Positions 23,538 to 30,888 of a stretch of 47,590 nt of DNA are shown here, piece by piece. The stretch's first letter is position 1. Every line of letters starts with the position of its first letter. The stretch is from IMG/VR virus record IMGVR_UViG_3300049733_000189, positions 1 to 47,590 of that record; one strand, 5' to 3'. A program made the position numbers and the translations under genes. This DNA comes from a virus. The notes under the pieces are model-generated. The model had not been told where the DNA came from. It made no database searches and saw only the letters and a list, made by a program, of their open reading frames with translations.

Positions 23538-25478
23538 ATGCGCCTTCAGTACGAAATTGCGGCCGTCCAGCGGGGCGGGGCGATCAAGAATGCTCTGCGC
23601 GGCGTGGAGCGCGAGATACTCGCGAGCAACCGGCGCATGGCTTCGGATGCGCAGCGGGCGACGGCCGCCGCAGCCAGGAGCCGCGGGAAGGCCACAGCCG
23701 AGCTCATGGCGGGCCCGGGTCGCAAGGAAGCGGCCAAGTCCGAGGCGCTTCGGCACCGCCAGGCGCTGGCCAATATCCGAACTGAGGAACGAGCAAAGAT
23801 CGCCGCAACGCGCGCGACGGCTCGGGCCTCCGAGTCACTAGACCGTCAGCGGAGCCGGGCAATGGTGGCCCAGTTCCGGGCCGAGGAGCGGGCTCGGGAA
23901 CGGGCCGAGCGTCAGGCGCTCAGAAACACGGCGCTAGTTTCGCGGGCACGCCAGGAGCGCGCAGCGGGCCTAGGGAGAGGGATCCGTCGAGTGGCGGGCG
24001 GCGCCGCGGGTGCCGGTGCTTTGGTTCTGGGCGGCGCGGCAATCGCTGGGGGGTTCGCCGTTGGCAACGCGGTTGCAGAGGGCGCCAGGATCCGACGGTC
24101 AGCCTCGATGCTGGCCAACCAGGCCGGCACCCCCGAAATCAAGGATCAGCTAGCAAAGGAAGCCCTCGGGGTACGCGGCTTCAGCGGGGAAGAGACGCTC
24201 GCGGCAATGTCCGGATTCGTAACGAAGACCGGCGATCTCACCGCTGCGCGCGGAGCGATCCAGGGTCTTGCCGATCTCTCGCTGGCTACAGGCACCGACT
24301 TTGGCGAGATGGGCGAAGCCGCCGGTCAAGCATTCAACGTAATCCGCGACACGATCAAAGATCCAAAAGAACAACTCGCCGCGCTTGCGGAGGTCATGAG
24401 CACGATCGCCGGACAGGGTAACCTGGGCGCGGTCGAGATTCGCGACATGGCGACCGAGCTCGCCGGTCTTGGCGCCGCTACGAGGTCATTCAAGGGCGGA
24501 CCGGTTGAGCTATTGAAGAGCATGGGCGCCATCGCCCAGGCCTCGGTTGCTCGCGGTGGCGCAAAGGACGCAGCAGAGGCAACCACGGCTGTGACGCGCT
24601 TTGCGGCAGACGTTACCAAGCGACCAGCACAGAAGGCGCTGAAGGGTCTCGGGATAGATGTCTTCGCGGACAAGGGTAAAACACAGCTGAAGGACCCCCG
24701 CGAAATCATGGCCGACATTCTCGCCAAGACCGGCGGGGATATGACGCAGATCGAGGAAGTGCTGAACGTCGAGAGCGCGAAGGCGCTTCGCGGCTTCTCG
24801 CCGCTCTTTCTAGAGGCAGAGAGGAACAGAAAGGCCACTGGGCAGGGTCCCACCGGAAAAGAAGCTCTTTTCGCGGAATTTCAGCGCTTCACCGGCGCGA
24901 ATCTTTCGCCTGAAGAGATTCAGAAGCGCGCAGCCTCACGCCTCGAAGATCCCGACCTGCAGTTCTCGGAAGCCGCAAAACAGTTTAACGAGGCTGTTTC
25001 AAAAGACCTGCTGCCGGCACTGACGAAGTTGGTTCCGGAATTCGTGAAGCTGACGCCAGCGCTCGGCGATCTATTCAACGCCATCGCGCGGCTTCTGCGG
25101 CTGCTACCCGGACAGGAAGTCGACCCCAGCACGCTGCCGCCAGAGGAGGCAGCAATGGTCAAGTCGGCGCGTAACACCTCGCTACTCGAGGAGGTTGGAC
25201 ACGGCCTAACGTTCAACCTACTGCGGGACAAGCCATCGAGCTTTGGGCTGCCGTCATGGCTTGATGGGGACGATAAGCCGAAGCTGTCGCCGCCGGGTTT
25301 GCCGGTACCAGAGACCCCGACACGGCAAGCGGCGCCCGTAACGCAGGAAGCAAACAAGGAACTGGCCGCTTTCACCAGTGAAGTATCGAAAGCCAGAAAA
25401 GAACTCGCCGGGTTCAAGGTCCCAGCGAGTCCCGATGCCAGCCGCACTGCTCCCATCATTTCACCCGCTAGAAACTAG
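23538..25478 (+). CDS. Tail tape measure protein
   Basis: A 646-residue protein that sets tail length and is ejected with the DNA. The N-terminal 140 residues are a continuous Arg/Ala/Glu-rich helix (RERAERQALRNTALVSRARQ). A hydrophobic Gly/Ala-rich segment (GAGALVLGGAAIAGGFAVG, about residues 155-175) could insert into membrane. A conserved tape-measure core with TATDFG-like motif (ATGTDFGEMGEAAGQAFN) follows, then a helical/acidic C-terminus. At roughly 1.5 angstrom per residue it implies a tail near 100 nm. Confidence 0.88.
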   Translation: MRLQYEIAAVQRGGAIKNALRGVEREILASNRRMASDAQRATAAAARSRGKATAELMAGPGRKEAAKSEALRHRQALANIRTEERAKIAATRATARASESLDRQRSRAMVAQFRAEERARERAERQALRNTALVSRARQERAAGLGRGIRRVAGGAAGAGALVLGGAAIAGGFAVGNAVAEGARIRRSASMLANQAGTPEIKDQLAKEALGVRGFSGEETLAAMSGFVTKTGDLTAARGAIQGLADLSLATGTDFGEMGEAAGQAFNVIRDTIKDPKEQLAALAEVMSTIAGQGNLGAVEIRDMATELAGLGAATRSFKGGPVELLKSMGAIAQASVARGGAKDAAEATTAVTRFAADVTKRPAQKALKGLGIDVFADKGKTQLKDPREIMADILAKTGGDMTQIEEVLNVESAKALRGFSPLFLEAERNRKATGQGPTGKEALFAEFQRFTGANLSPEEIQKRAASRLEDPDLQFSEAAKQFNEAVSKDLLPALTKLVPEFVKLTPALGDLFNAIARLLRLLPGQEVDPSTLPPEEAAMVKSARNTSLLEEVGHGLTFNLLRDKPSSFGLPSWLDGDDKPKLSPPGLPVPETPTRQAAPVTQEANKELAAFTSEVSKARKELAGFKVPASPDASRTAPIISPARN

Positions 25479-25480
25479 CC

Positions 25481-26410
25481 GTGACCGACATCCTGAAGCA
25501 GCTGATCCGCGGCTCCTGGCGCGAGATCGAATACCCGATCAGCGGCCGTGAGTACGGCTTTGCCCAGGAGCAGGCGCGGCACCGGTTCATTTTCCGTGAC
25601 AACCAACTGATCGAATCCCTCGGTCGCGAGAGCCCGACCTATCGCTACACGATCCCGTTCCGCGAGGACATCGCAAAAGGCCCATACGAGAACCTGTTCA
25701 CGCGGGTTTACCCGGACTTTCTCGATGCGTGCCTCGACCGCACGCGCGGGGTGCTGACAGACCCGGTACACGGCAGCCTTCCCGCGAAGTGCGTCTCGCT
25801 CCGTGAGATTCTCGACGTCAACAAGCGCGACGGCATCGACGTCGAAGTCGAGTTCATCAAAGCGCCGCAAGAGTCGGACTTTGCCGAGAACCTCGGCACA
25901 CAGCTCCGAACGCTCGAGGGGGCAAAGGGCGCCGCGGGACTGTTCGATCAGGAGCTGCAAAAGATCGACTGGAAGCAGGAGCTGCCGCCCGAAAACACGA
26001 TCAACCCGCTGGACTTTGCGAGTTCGGTCGGCAATCAGATCGAGGTTGCGGGTGGGCAGGTCTCGGCACAGCTCGCCGACATGGCGTTCAGGCTTGAGAA
26101 GTCCGTCGCCACGATCGACCGCCTCCGAAACCCGAACCTTGCGCCGACACGTCAACGTGCTCGACGGCTACAGGGCGCGATCCTGGCGCTCGAGGACCGC
26201 GTCGACATTACGGGCACCAAGCCGCTACGCAAGGTCGAGGTCAGCGCGAACATGACGATCTCGGCGCTCGCAGCCAAAGTGAACATGACGGTCGAGCAGC
26301 TTTTGAAGCTCAACCCGCACCTACGCCGCGGGCCACTCGTGAAGGCCGGGACCGAGATCAAGGTGACAGCCGACACGCTGGCCAAGCCGGCGCCTAGCGC
26401 ACGGCCGTGA
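25481..26410 (+). CDS. DNA-circularisation/baseplate hub linker with LysM domain (Mu gpN-like)
   Basis: A 309-residue protein starting at GTG 25481. The N-terminal region (WREIEYPISGREYGFAQEQA, then FIFRDNQLIESLGRESPTY) matches the N-terminal domain of Mu gpN/gp43-type proteins, named DNA circularisation but acting at the hub between tape measure and baseplate. The C-terminal part (about residues 247-298) has a LysM-like repeat (LAAKVNMTVEQLLKLNPHL) that may bind peptidoglycan or serve as hub fold. It overlaps the next gene by GTGA. Confidence 0.78.
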   Translation: MTDILKQLIRGSWREIEYPISGREYGFAQEQARHRFIFRDNQLIESLGRESPTYRYTIPFREDIAKGPYENLFTRVYPDFLDACLDRTRGVLTDPVHGSLPAKCVSLREILDVNKRDGIDVEVEFIKAPQESDFAENLGTQLRTLEGAKGAAGLFDQELQKIDWKQELPPENTINPLDFASSVGNQIEVAGGQVSAQLADMAFRLEKSVATIDRLRNPNLAPTRQRARRLQGAILALEDRVDITGTKPLRKVEVSANMTISALAAKVNMTVEQLLKLNPHLRRGPLVKAGTEIKVTADTLAKPAPSARP

Positions 26411-27627
26411 GTGATTTTGACCTTGAGACGTTCGAAGTAGAGATCGAGCGCTCCGACGAGACCGTCCGCTACCGCGACGGATTCGAGAGCTATCGGCTGA
26501 CATCGAACTACATGACGCCCACGGATGCGTGGGAGTTCACGGTATTCTCGGACGACAACCCGTTCGAACTCCGCCGCCGCTGGCGACCACTGCAACCCGT
26601 CAAGCTCTACATCTCGGGTAACCTTCAGGTAATCGGGCGGATCGACGGCATCGAGGGCGTAGGAGATGGCGGCACGAAGCTCCGCGTCTGGGGCCGTGAC
26701 TACCTGGCCGATCTCGTTGACGCCACGGTCGACCCCCAGTTTCAGGTTAAAAAGGGCCAGGACATCGGCGCGGTTTTCGAAGAGCTCTTCGCGCCGTTCG
26801 GCATCAAGACGATTCTCGGTAGCTTCAATCTCACGCGCGACCTGCTGACGGGTAAGCGCCCGTACTTTGGCGAACCTGAACGCAGCTTCCGAGCAGCCCA
26901 GCTCGACGACTTCAAGGCCGAGGATAACCAGGGCGTGATGGAATTCGCGATGAAGATCGCGAGCCGCCACGGCTTCACGATCCTTCCGGGCGGGACCCGT
27001 GACTCGATCGTCATCGATCGCCCGAACTACCTACAAGCGCCGCTGCTCGAGCTGAGCCGGCCAGGCAACATCATCTCAGCGTCGGCTCGCCGCGACTACT
27101 CCAGCGTCCCGACGGTGACCATCGCACGCGGGCGTGGCGGCGACGCAAGTGGCGGTGCAAAAGGCGAGTTCCCGACGTTTGACAAGTCCGGCGGTGCGCC
27201 GAGCTCGATCGGCTCCGTCCCCGAAGTCCAGCGCACGATCACCGCCGAAAACAACATTATTGCGGTTCGTGAAACTCGTTGGGACCCGAAGAAACCAGAC
27301 CGCACGATCTACGGATTCGACCCGCCGCTCTATCGCCCGCTGTTCTACCGAGACCGTGATGCGCGCAATGGCGAGCAGCTCGACTACTCGGTGCGCAAGA
27401 TGATCGCCGAACGGCTGCGCGACACGCTGACATATTCGGTCGAGATGCGTGGGCACACGGAGACAACGAGCGGCGCGGTCTATGCGGTCGATACAATCGC
27501 GCGGGTCAACGACACGATCGAAGACGTGAACGAAAACCTCTGGGTGCTCGAGCGCACATTCGAAAACATGGGCGGCGGTCCACGGACGACGATGGAGCTT
27601 TTGAGGCCAGAAAGCTACGTGCTCTAG
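26407..27627 (+). CDS. Baseplate hub protein (Mu gp44/gpP-like)
   Basis: A 406-residue protein, in the place and of the size of Mu gp44, which forms the trimeric hub at the tube tip. N-terminal beta-barrel sequence (FEVEIERSDETVRYRDGFES) and a central alpha/beta part containing KKGQDIGAVFEELFAPFGI match this family; the C-terminal strand region includes LWVLERTFENMGGGP. The GTG start overlaps the preceding stop, and its own stop shares bases with the next GTG. Confidence 0.8.
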   Translation: MSDFDLETFEVEIERSDETVRYRDGFESYRLTSNYMTPTDAWEFTVFSDDNPFELRRRWRPLQPVKLYISGNLQVIGRIDGIEGVGDGGTKLRVWGRDYLADLVDATVDPQFQVKKGQDIGAVFEELFAPFGIKTILGSFNLTRDLLTGKRPYFGEPERSFRAAQLDDFKAEDNQGVMEFAMKIASRHGFTILPGGTRDSIVIDRPNYLQAPLLELSRPGNIISASARRDYSSVPTVTIARGRGGDASGGAKGEFPTFDKSGGAPSSIGSVPEVQRTITAENNIIAVRETRWDPKKPDRTIYGFDPPLYRPLFYRDRDARNGEQLDYSVRKMIAERLRDTLTYSVEMRGHTETTSGAVYAVDTIARVNDTIEDVNENLWVLERTFENMGGGPRTTMELLRPESYVL

Positions 27628-27944
27628 TGCCGTGCAACTTCAAGCTGCCGGAGATTCCGTTTCCGGCGCTTAGCCTTGCCTTGCCGGAGCTGCCTTCGCT
27701 GCCAGTGTTCGCGGTGCGGATTCCCGGTGTTCGGCTCAATCTGCAGCTTCCAGAAATCCCGTTTCCTGCGCTTAGTTTGGCGCTGCCGGAGTTGCCGAGC
27801 CTGCCGTTTTTCTCGGTGCGAATTCCTGGCGTAAAGCTCAACCTGCAGCTGCCCGAGATTCCTTTTCCCGCGCTGAGTCTCGCGCTTCCTGAGATTCCGT
27901 CGATTCCCTTTTTCAAACTGCGCTGTCCGCTTGATGCGTCATGA
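27627..27944 (+). CDS. Three-repeat Pro/Leu-rich baseplate-region protein
   Basis: A 105-residue protein built almost wholly of three copies of a 34-residue unit beginning LPEIPFPALSLALPE and ending VRIPGV-LNLQ; the third copy lacks the last residues. There is no signal peptide and no cysteine pair. Proline recurs about every three to five residues between hydrophobic ones, which would favour an extended or beta-solenoid-like form. It lies between hub and spike genes and overlaps both (GTG on the hub stop; ATGA into the spike gene), so a baseplate or spike-tip role is likely. I do not recognise a family. Confidence 0.7.
   Translation: MPCNFKLPEIPFPALSLALPELPSLPVFAVRIPGVRLNLQLPEIPFPALSLALPELPSLPFFSVRIPGVKLNLQLPEIPFPALSLALPEIPSIPFFKLRCPLDAS
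27645..27941 (+). repeat. Three tandem 102-bp repeats
   Basis: Units at 27645-27746, 27747-27848 and 27849-27941 encode the same 34-residue motif in frame (the last unit is 93 bases). Codon third positions differ widely between units (for example CTGCCGGAGATT, CTTCCAGAAATC and CTGCCCGAGATT for LPEI), while the amino acids are nearly unchanged. The repeats are therefore old and kept at protein level rather than recent DNA slippage. Confidence 0.85.
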
Positions 27945-28573
27945 CCGACATACTCGACATCGGCTCAGCGGTTCGCGACCCAAATACGAACGAGATCAAG
28001 GTCCAAGCCAAGTCCGCGCCGATCGGCAATGATGCCGACGACGCACCGGGCTTCGACGGCATCCCGCTGGTCTGCGCGCTTGGCGTCTCGGCGATGCCGT
28101 GGCCGCAAACGGCCGAAGGTAACGCCCAGTGTGTCGTCGACCCGAGCCTGCCCGGCACGAACGGCTGGGCCACGTGTGCCCGTGACCAGCGCAAAGCGGC
28201 TGCCGGCGTCGTCGAGGAACTCGGGCCTGGGGAGACGGCGCTGCACTCGACGGGCGAAGGTTTTGACGCGCGGGTGTTTTGCAAGAACCAGCTGATCGCG
28301 CTGATGGTGGGCGATGACACCGCGATCGTTATTGACCGACAGGAAGAGCAGATCACGATATCGATCGCTGGCATGCACATCGAAGCCAGCAAGAAAAACG
28401 GTGCGGTGCTGACCAGTGGGAATGCCACGGTCCAGGTTAAGGACTCAGTTGCAACGATCACGGCCCCGCAGATTGTCCTGGGTGGACGTACACCGATTGG
28501 CAACGTGCTGTACTCGACACCTGCGGCTCCGGGTGTCCCGGTGCCAGCTCCAGGCGTTTTTATTGGGGCCTAG
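27941..28573 (+). CDS. Baseplate central spike protein (Mu gp45-like)
   Basis: A 210-residue protein with the properties of the membrane-piercing spike: an N-terminal OB-like part followed by repetitive beta sequence (TITSIAGMHIEASKKNGAVL-like strands, ATVQVKDSVATITAPQIVLG) that would form a trimeric beta-helix needle. Mu gp45 lies in the same place after gp44. The ATG overlaps the previous stop by ATGA. The stop TAG is part of a CTAG that also supplies the stop of the convergent minus-strand gene. Confidence 0.78.
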   Translation: MTDILDIGSAVRDPNTNEIKVQAKSAPIGNDADDAPGFDGIPLVCALGVSAMPWPQTAEGNAQCVVDPSLPGTNGWATCARDQRKAAAGVVEELGPGETALHSTGEGFDARVFCKNQLIALMVGDDTAIVIDRQEEQITISIAGMHIEASKKNGAVLTSGNATVQVKDSVATITAPQIVLGGRTPIGNVLYSTPAAPGVPVPAPGVFIGA

Positions 28574-29070
28574 GCCGGAGGAACGATGAACGTGACCATT
28601 CGCGTTTCGTCCGTCCCGCACAGCGCCGCGACTCCGCCGTCGCGGATCGCTAGGTACGCCACGACGAAATGGTCGTAACCCTCCGTGGTTTCTGCGTTCA
28701 TGAGGGCGACGGTTCGAGCAAGCGAAGCCGCACTACGTCCGGGGAGTGACAGCTCGGCGAAGTCCTGGTTGACCCCGGCGTACGCAAGCGTAGAAGAGCA
28801 AGGCGCCGTCACCACTGTGTCTGCCGGCGGGTTCGTCTGCGCATCGGCATCCGGCACCGGATCGACCATCGCGTCGAGCGCATCGGCGACGGCATCCGCG
28901 AGCCCGCTATCCTGAGCGGTCCCGCCCGCGCCCATCACACCGCCCGTTCCCGCGCCGGAGTCGACCACGGGACGCGGTTTCAGTGAGCCGCCGGGGTCTA
29001 TGCCGCCGCAAGCTGCCACGACCGCGTAAACGAGAACCGAACCGCCTAGCCACTCTAGAGCCTTGCCCAT
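28570..29070 (-). CDS. Predicted lipoprotein, candidate moron
   Basis: A 166-residue protein on the opposite strand to the tail genes. Residues 1-20 are a lipoprotein signal peptide (MGKALEWLGGSVLVYAVVAA) with lipobox ending at C21. Next is a Gly/Ala/Asp/Ser-rich low-complexity linker (VDSGAGTGGVMGAGG) of the style common in myxobacterial lipoproteins. The C-terminal 90 residues include two cysteines and a beta-rich end (RMVTFIVPPA). ATG at 29068-29070 was chosen because the signal begins there; the open frame extends upstream without one. Reverse orientation suggests separate expression, perhaps during lysogeny or early, as with exclusion lipoproteins (T5 Llp, Cor). Function inferred, not shown. 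Confidence 0.75.
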   Translation of the reverse strand: MGKALEWLGGSVLVYAVVAACGGIDPGGSLKPRPVVDSGAGTGGVMGAGGTAQDSGLADAVADALDAMVDPVPDADAQTNPPADTVVTAPCSSTLAYAGVNQDFAELSLPGRSAASLARTVALMNAETTEGYDHFVVAYLAIRDGGVAALCGTDETRMVTFIVPPA

Positions 29071-29110
29071 AACCGGATAGGTTGGGGTCTCGCGGGCGGG
29101 CGCGCAAGGG

Positions 29111-29341
29111 CTATCGCTTCGAGCGGCTGGTCCGGTACCAGAACAGCCAGCCAAGGGCGCCCGGCGGCACCAGGGCAAGGAGAGCCTCGGAGGTATGTCC
29201 CGAGGCCACGGCCGAGCCGAAAACACCTAGCAGTGCCAGCGTGACGACTGCCCCGAGACATCCGCAGCCGAACTGCTTACCCGCCGCTGACTGCCCGCGG
29301 GCGCTCGCGCGGTAGGCGCCCAAGTCATCCGAAACATCCAC
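29111..29341 (-). CDS. Small membrane protein paired with the lipoprotein
   Basis: A 76-residue protein from GTG at 29341. A polar N-terminus leads to two hydrophobic spans (CLGAVVTLALLGVFGSAVA and LLALVPPGALGWLFW) ending in a basic tail (YRTSRSKR), so both ends should face the cytoplasm. It ends 40 bases before the lipoprotein start and probably forms one message with it. Such small two-span proteins accompany exclusion or holin-like systems; a role in host envelope alteration is a hypothesis. No alternative ATG is available. Confidence 0.6.
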   Translation of the reverse strand: MDVSDDLGAYRASARGQSAAGKQFGCGCLGAVVTLALLGVFGSAVASGHTSEALLALVPPGALGWLFWYRTSRSKR

Positions 29342-29449
29342 GGCGCCCGAGCCAAGTCTGCCCGATTGCCGCCGTCAACCAAGACTCCACGCCGCCCGGC
29401 TCTAGCCTTGCCCCCCAGGACGAGAGCCGGCGCGGCGGGACCTATTCTC
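29342..29449. promoter_or_regulatory. Divergent intergenic region with perfect inverted repeat
   Basis: This 108-base gap separates the minus-strand membrane/lipoprotein genes from a rightward winged-helix-like gene. CCGGCTCT (29396-29403) and AGAGCCGG (29423-29430) form an 8-bp perfect inverted repeat with a 19-base spacer. It could be an operator for the adjacent regulator or an RNA hairpin. Clear -35/-10 boxes are not obvious on either strand. Confidence 0.4.
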
Positions 29450-29731
29450 ATGAGCAGACCCGATCCAATCTATCCGGCGACTAAGGCGCTCAGCGTCTAC
29501 AACGTACTGGCCGGCGCTGGACGACCGCTGACCGCGGCCGAAGTGCTGTGGTGGCTCCGGCAAAACTGGGACCGGAAGCTGCCCGACGACTACGCCGAGC
29601 ACGGCGCCGCTTACCTGCTCGAGCACGGATTTGCGCGGCAGCGGGACGGCAAGCTTTCGGTTCCGCATGTCGGCGGCAAACCGAAGCGCATCAAGCGCAC
29701 GAACGACGATCACGATCTCGCGTGGGCATAG
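29450..29731 (+). CDS. Small winged-helix-like protein
   Basis: A 93-residue protein. LSVYNVLAGAGRPLTAAEVL and YLLEHGFARQRDGKLSVP give the helix-turn-helix plus wing layout of small winged-helix regulators; the C-terminal end is basic (KPKRIKRTNDDHD). It is transcribed away from the minus-strand pair, as is common for a local regulator and its target. It could instead be an unrelated virion or accessory protein in the tail operon. ATG 29450 was chosen over the longer frame from 29366 for its position after the gap. Confidence 0.5.
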   Translation: MSRPDPIYPATKALSVYNVLAGAGRPLTAAEVLWWLRQNWDRKLPDDYAEHGAAYLLEHGFARQRDGKLSVPHVGGKPKRIKRTNDDHDLAWA

Positions 29732-29737
29732 AAGACC

Positions 29738-30448
29738 ATGGCAGGTATCATTGCAATCGCAGCGACGGGCCAGGTTCAATCCGGCGACACGTCCGCGGAC
29801 AACAACGCTTCCGGCTTCCTGACGGCCGAGCAGATCGCTCTAGCCACGACGCCGACGGGCTCGAGCTACAGCTGGGGGCTATCGAGGCCGCAGGGCTCGA
29901 CGGCTCGCGCTGATCTGAATTCACTGACGGACGCGACCCCGGTTTTCACGCCGGACGTTGCGGGAGTCTACTGCATCACCTGCGACGTCGACGGGACGCC
30001 GTACACGCTCCGGCTGTCCGTGACCCAGCTCGCGGTGAGTCACCCGCTCGAGGCGCTGAGGTTTTCCCCGGTCACTGACGCCCAGGTCGAGGCGCCAACG
30101 CTCGGCGCGGCCATGTACTATTCGAGCGACCAGGGCCGGCTAGTAACGAAGCTGACCGACGACACGGTCGTAATCACCCCGTACGTCCTGCGGTTTGCTG
30201 ACGTCGCCGTTACCGCGTTCACGATCGACAGCACATTCCAGACCGCCGTTTCGGTTCCAGGGATGGTGCCGAGCCAGAATGCAAACGGAACCATCCGTGC
30301 GCAGTCGGTCGGGGCGCCTCTGGTTCTGATCACCACCCGCCCAGACGAAGACGAGCTGATTCTGGTGTTCGGTGTTCTCGGCTCAGTCAATTGGGTTGGC
30401 GGGACGGTCGATGTTTCGGTCGAGATTCTTCCGCCTGACGTGTCATGA
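29738..30448 (+). CDS. Putative tail/baseplate protein with Ig-like domain
   Basis: A 236-residue beta-rich protein. Residues about 40-95 (YSWGLSRPQGSTARADL, then FTPDVAGVYCITCDVDGTPY) resemble an Ig- or PKD-like domain of the kind attached to phage tail proteins for weak carbohydrate binding. The C-terminal half is a second beta-domain. It lies between spike and gp46-like genes, where Mu has no counterpart, and overlaps the gp46-like start by ATGA. Probably virion-associated. Confidence 0.6.
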   Translation: MAGIIAIAATGQVQSGDTSADNNASGFLTAEQIALATTPTGSSYSWGLSRPQGSTARADLNSLTDATPVFTPDVAGVYCITCDVDGTPYTLRLSVTQLAVSHPLEALRFSPVTDAQVEAPTLGAAMYYSSDQGRLVTKLTDDTVVITPYVLRFADVAVTAFTIDSTFQTAVSVPGMVPSQNANGTIRAQSVGAPLVLITTRPDEDELILVFGVLGSVNWVGGTVDVSVEILPPDVS

Positions 30449-30888
30449 CGATCGGATTTGGTGGGCTCGCAATCGGCTCGACGCCGTTCGGCTCAGGAAC
30501 GCCCGCAGAGGCCATCGAGCCGCCCGACGGCCCTCCCGAGGCCGCGCGGTTCATTGACCCGACGACGCGCGATTGGGTGGTCGCCGAGGACGGCGCCTAT
30601 CAGCGAATGCCGATGGTTAGGCAGCGGGTTCTCTTACGCCTTGCAACGCTGCTCAGGAGCTCTTCTGTGCTCCCCGGCTTCGGTACGCGCCTCCCAGAAC
30701 GCATCGACGATCGCTACGAGCAGAAGGCCGAGCAAGCGATCCGCGCAGCACTCGCGGACATGGTTCTCGCTCAGGAGATCAAGATCCTGCGCATCGACAC
30801 GAAGCTCGGAAATCCGACGGGGCGCGTCGAGCACACGGTTAGCTACATGGATCTGACTACCGGCAATAGCGACACGGTTACCGTCTGA
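30445..30888 (+). CDS. Baseplate wedge protein (Mu gp46, gpW/gp25-like)
   Basis: A 147-residue protein. The C-terminal region (VLLRLATLLRSSSVLPGFGT, then YEQKAEQAIRAALADMVLAQ) is the gp25/gp46 fold that attaches the sheath to the baseplate. The N-terminal 45 residues with TTRDWVVAEDGAYQRMP match the Mu gp46 start. It is placed just before the gp47/J-like gene, with which it shares one base. Confidence 0.83.
   Translation: MTIGFGGLAIGSTPFGSGTPAEAIEPPDGPPEAARFIDPTTRDWVVAEDGAYQRMPMVRQRVLLRLATLLRSSSVLPGFGTRLPERIDDRYEQKAEQAIRAALADMVLAQEIKILRIDTKLGNPTGRVEHTVSYMDLTTGNSDTVTV

Noticed and set aside
26152-26970. Minus-strand 272-codon open frame opposite hub and LysM genes
   Set aside because: Antisense of two well-supported tail genes; no ribosome-binding site or domain.
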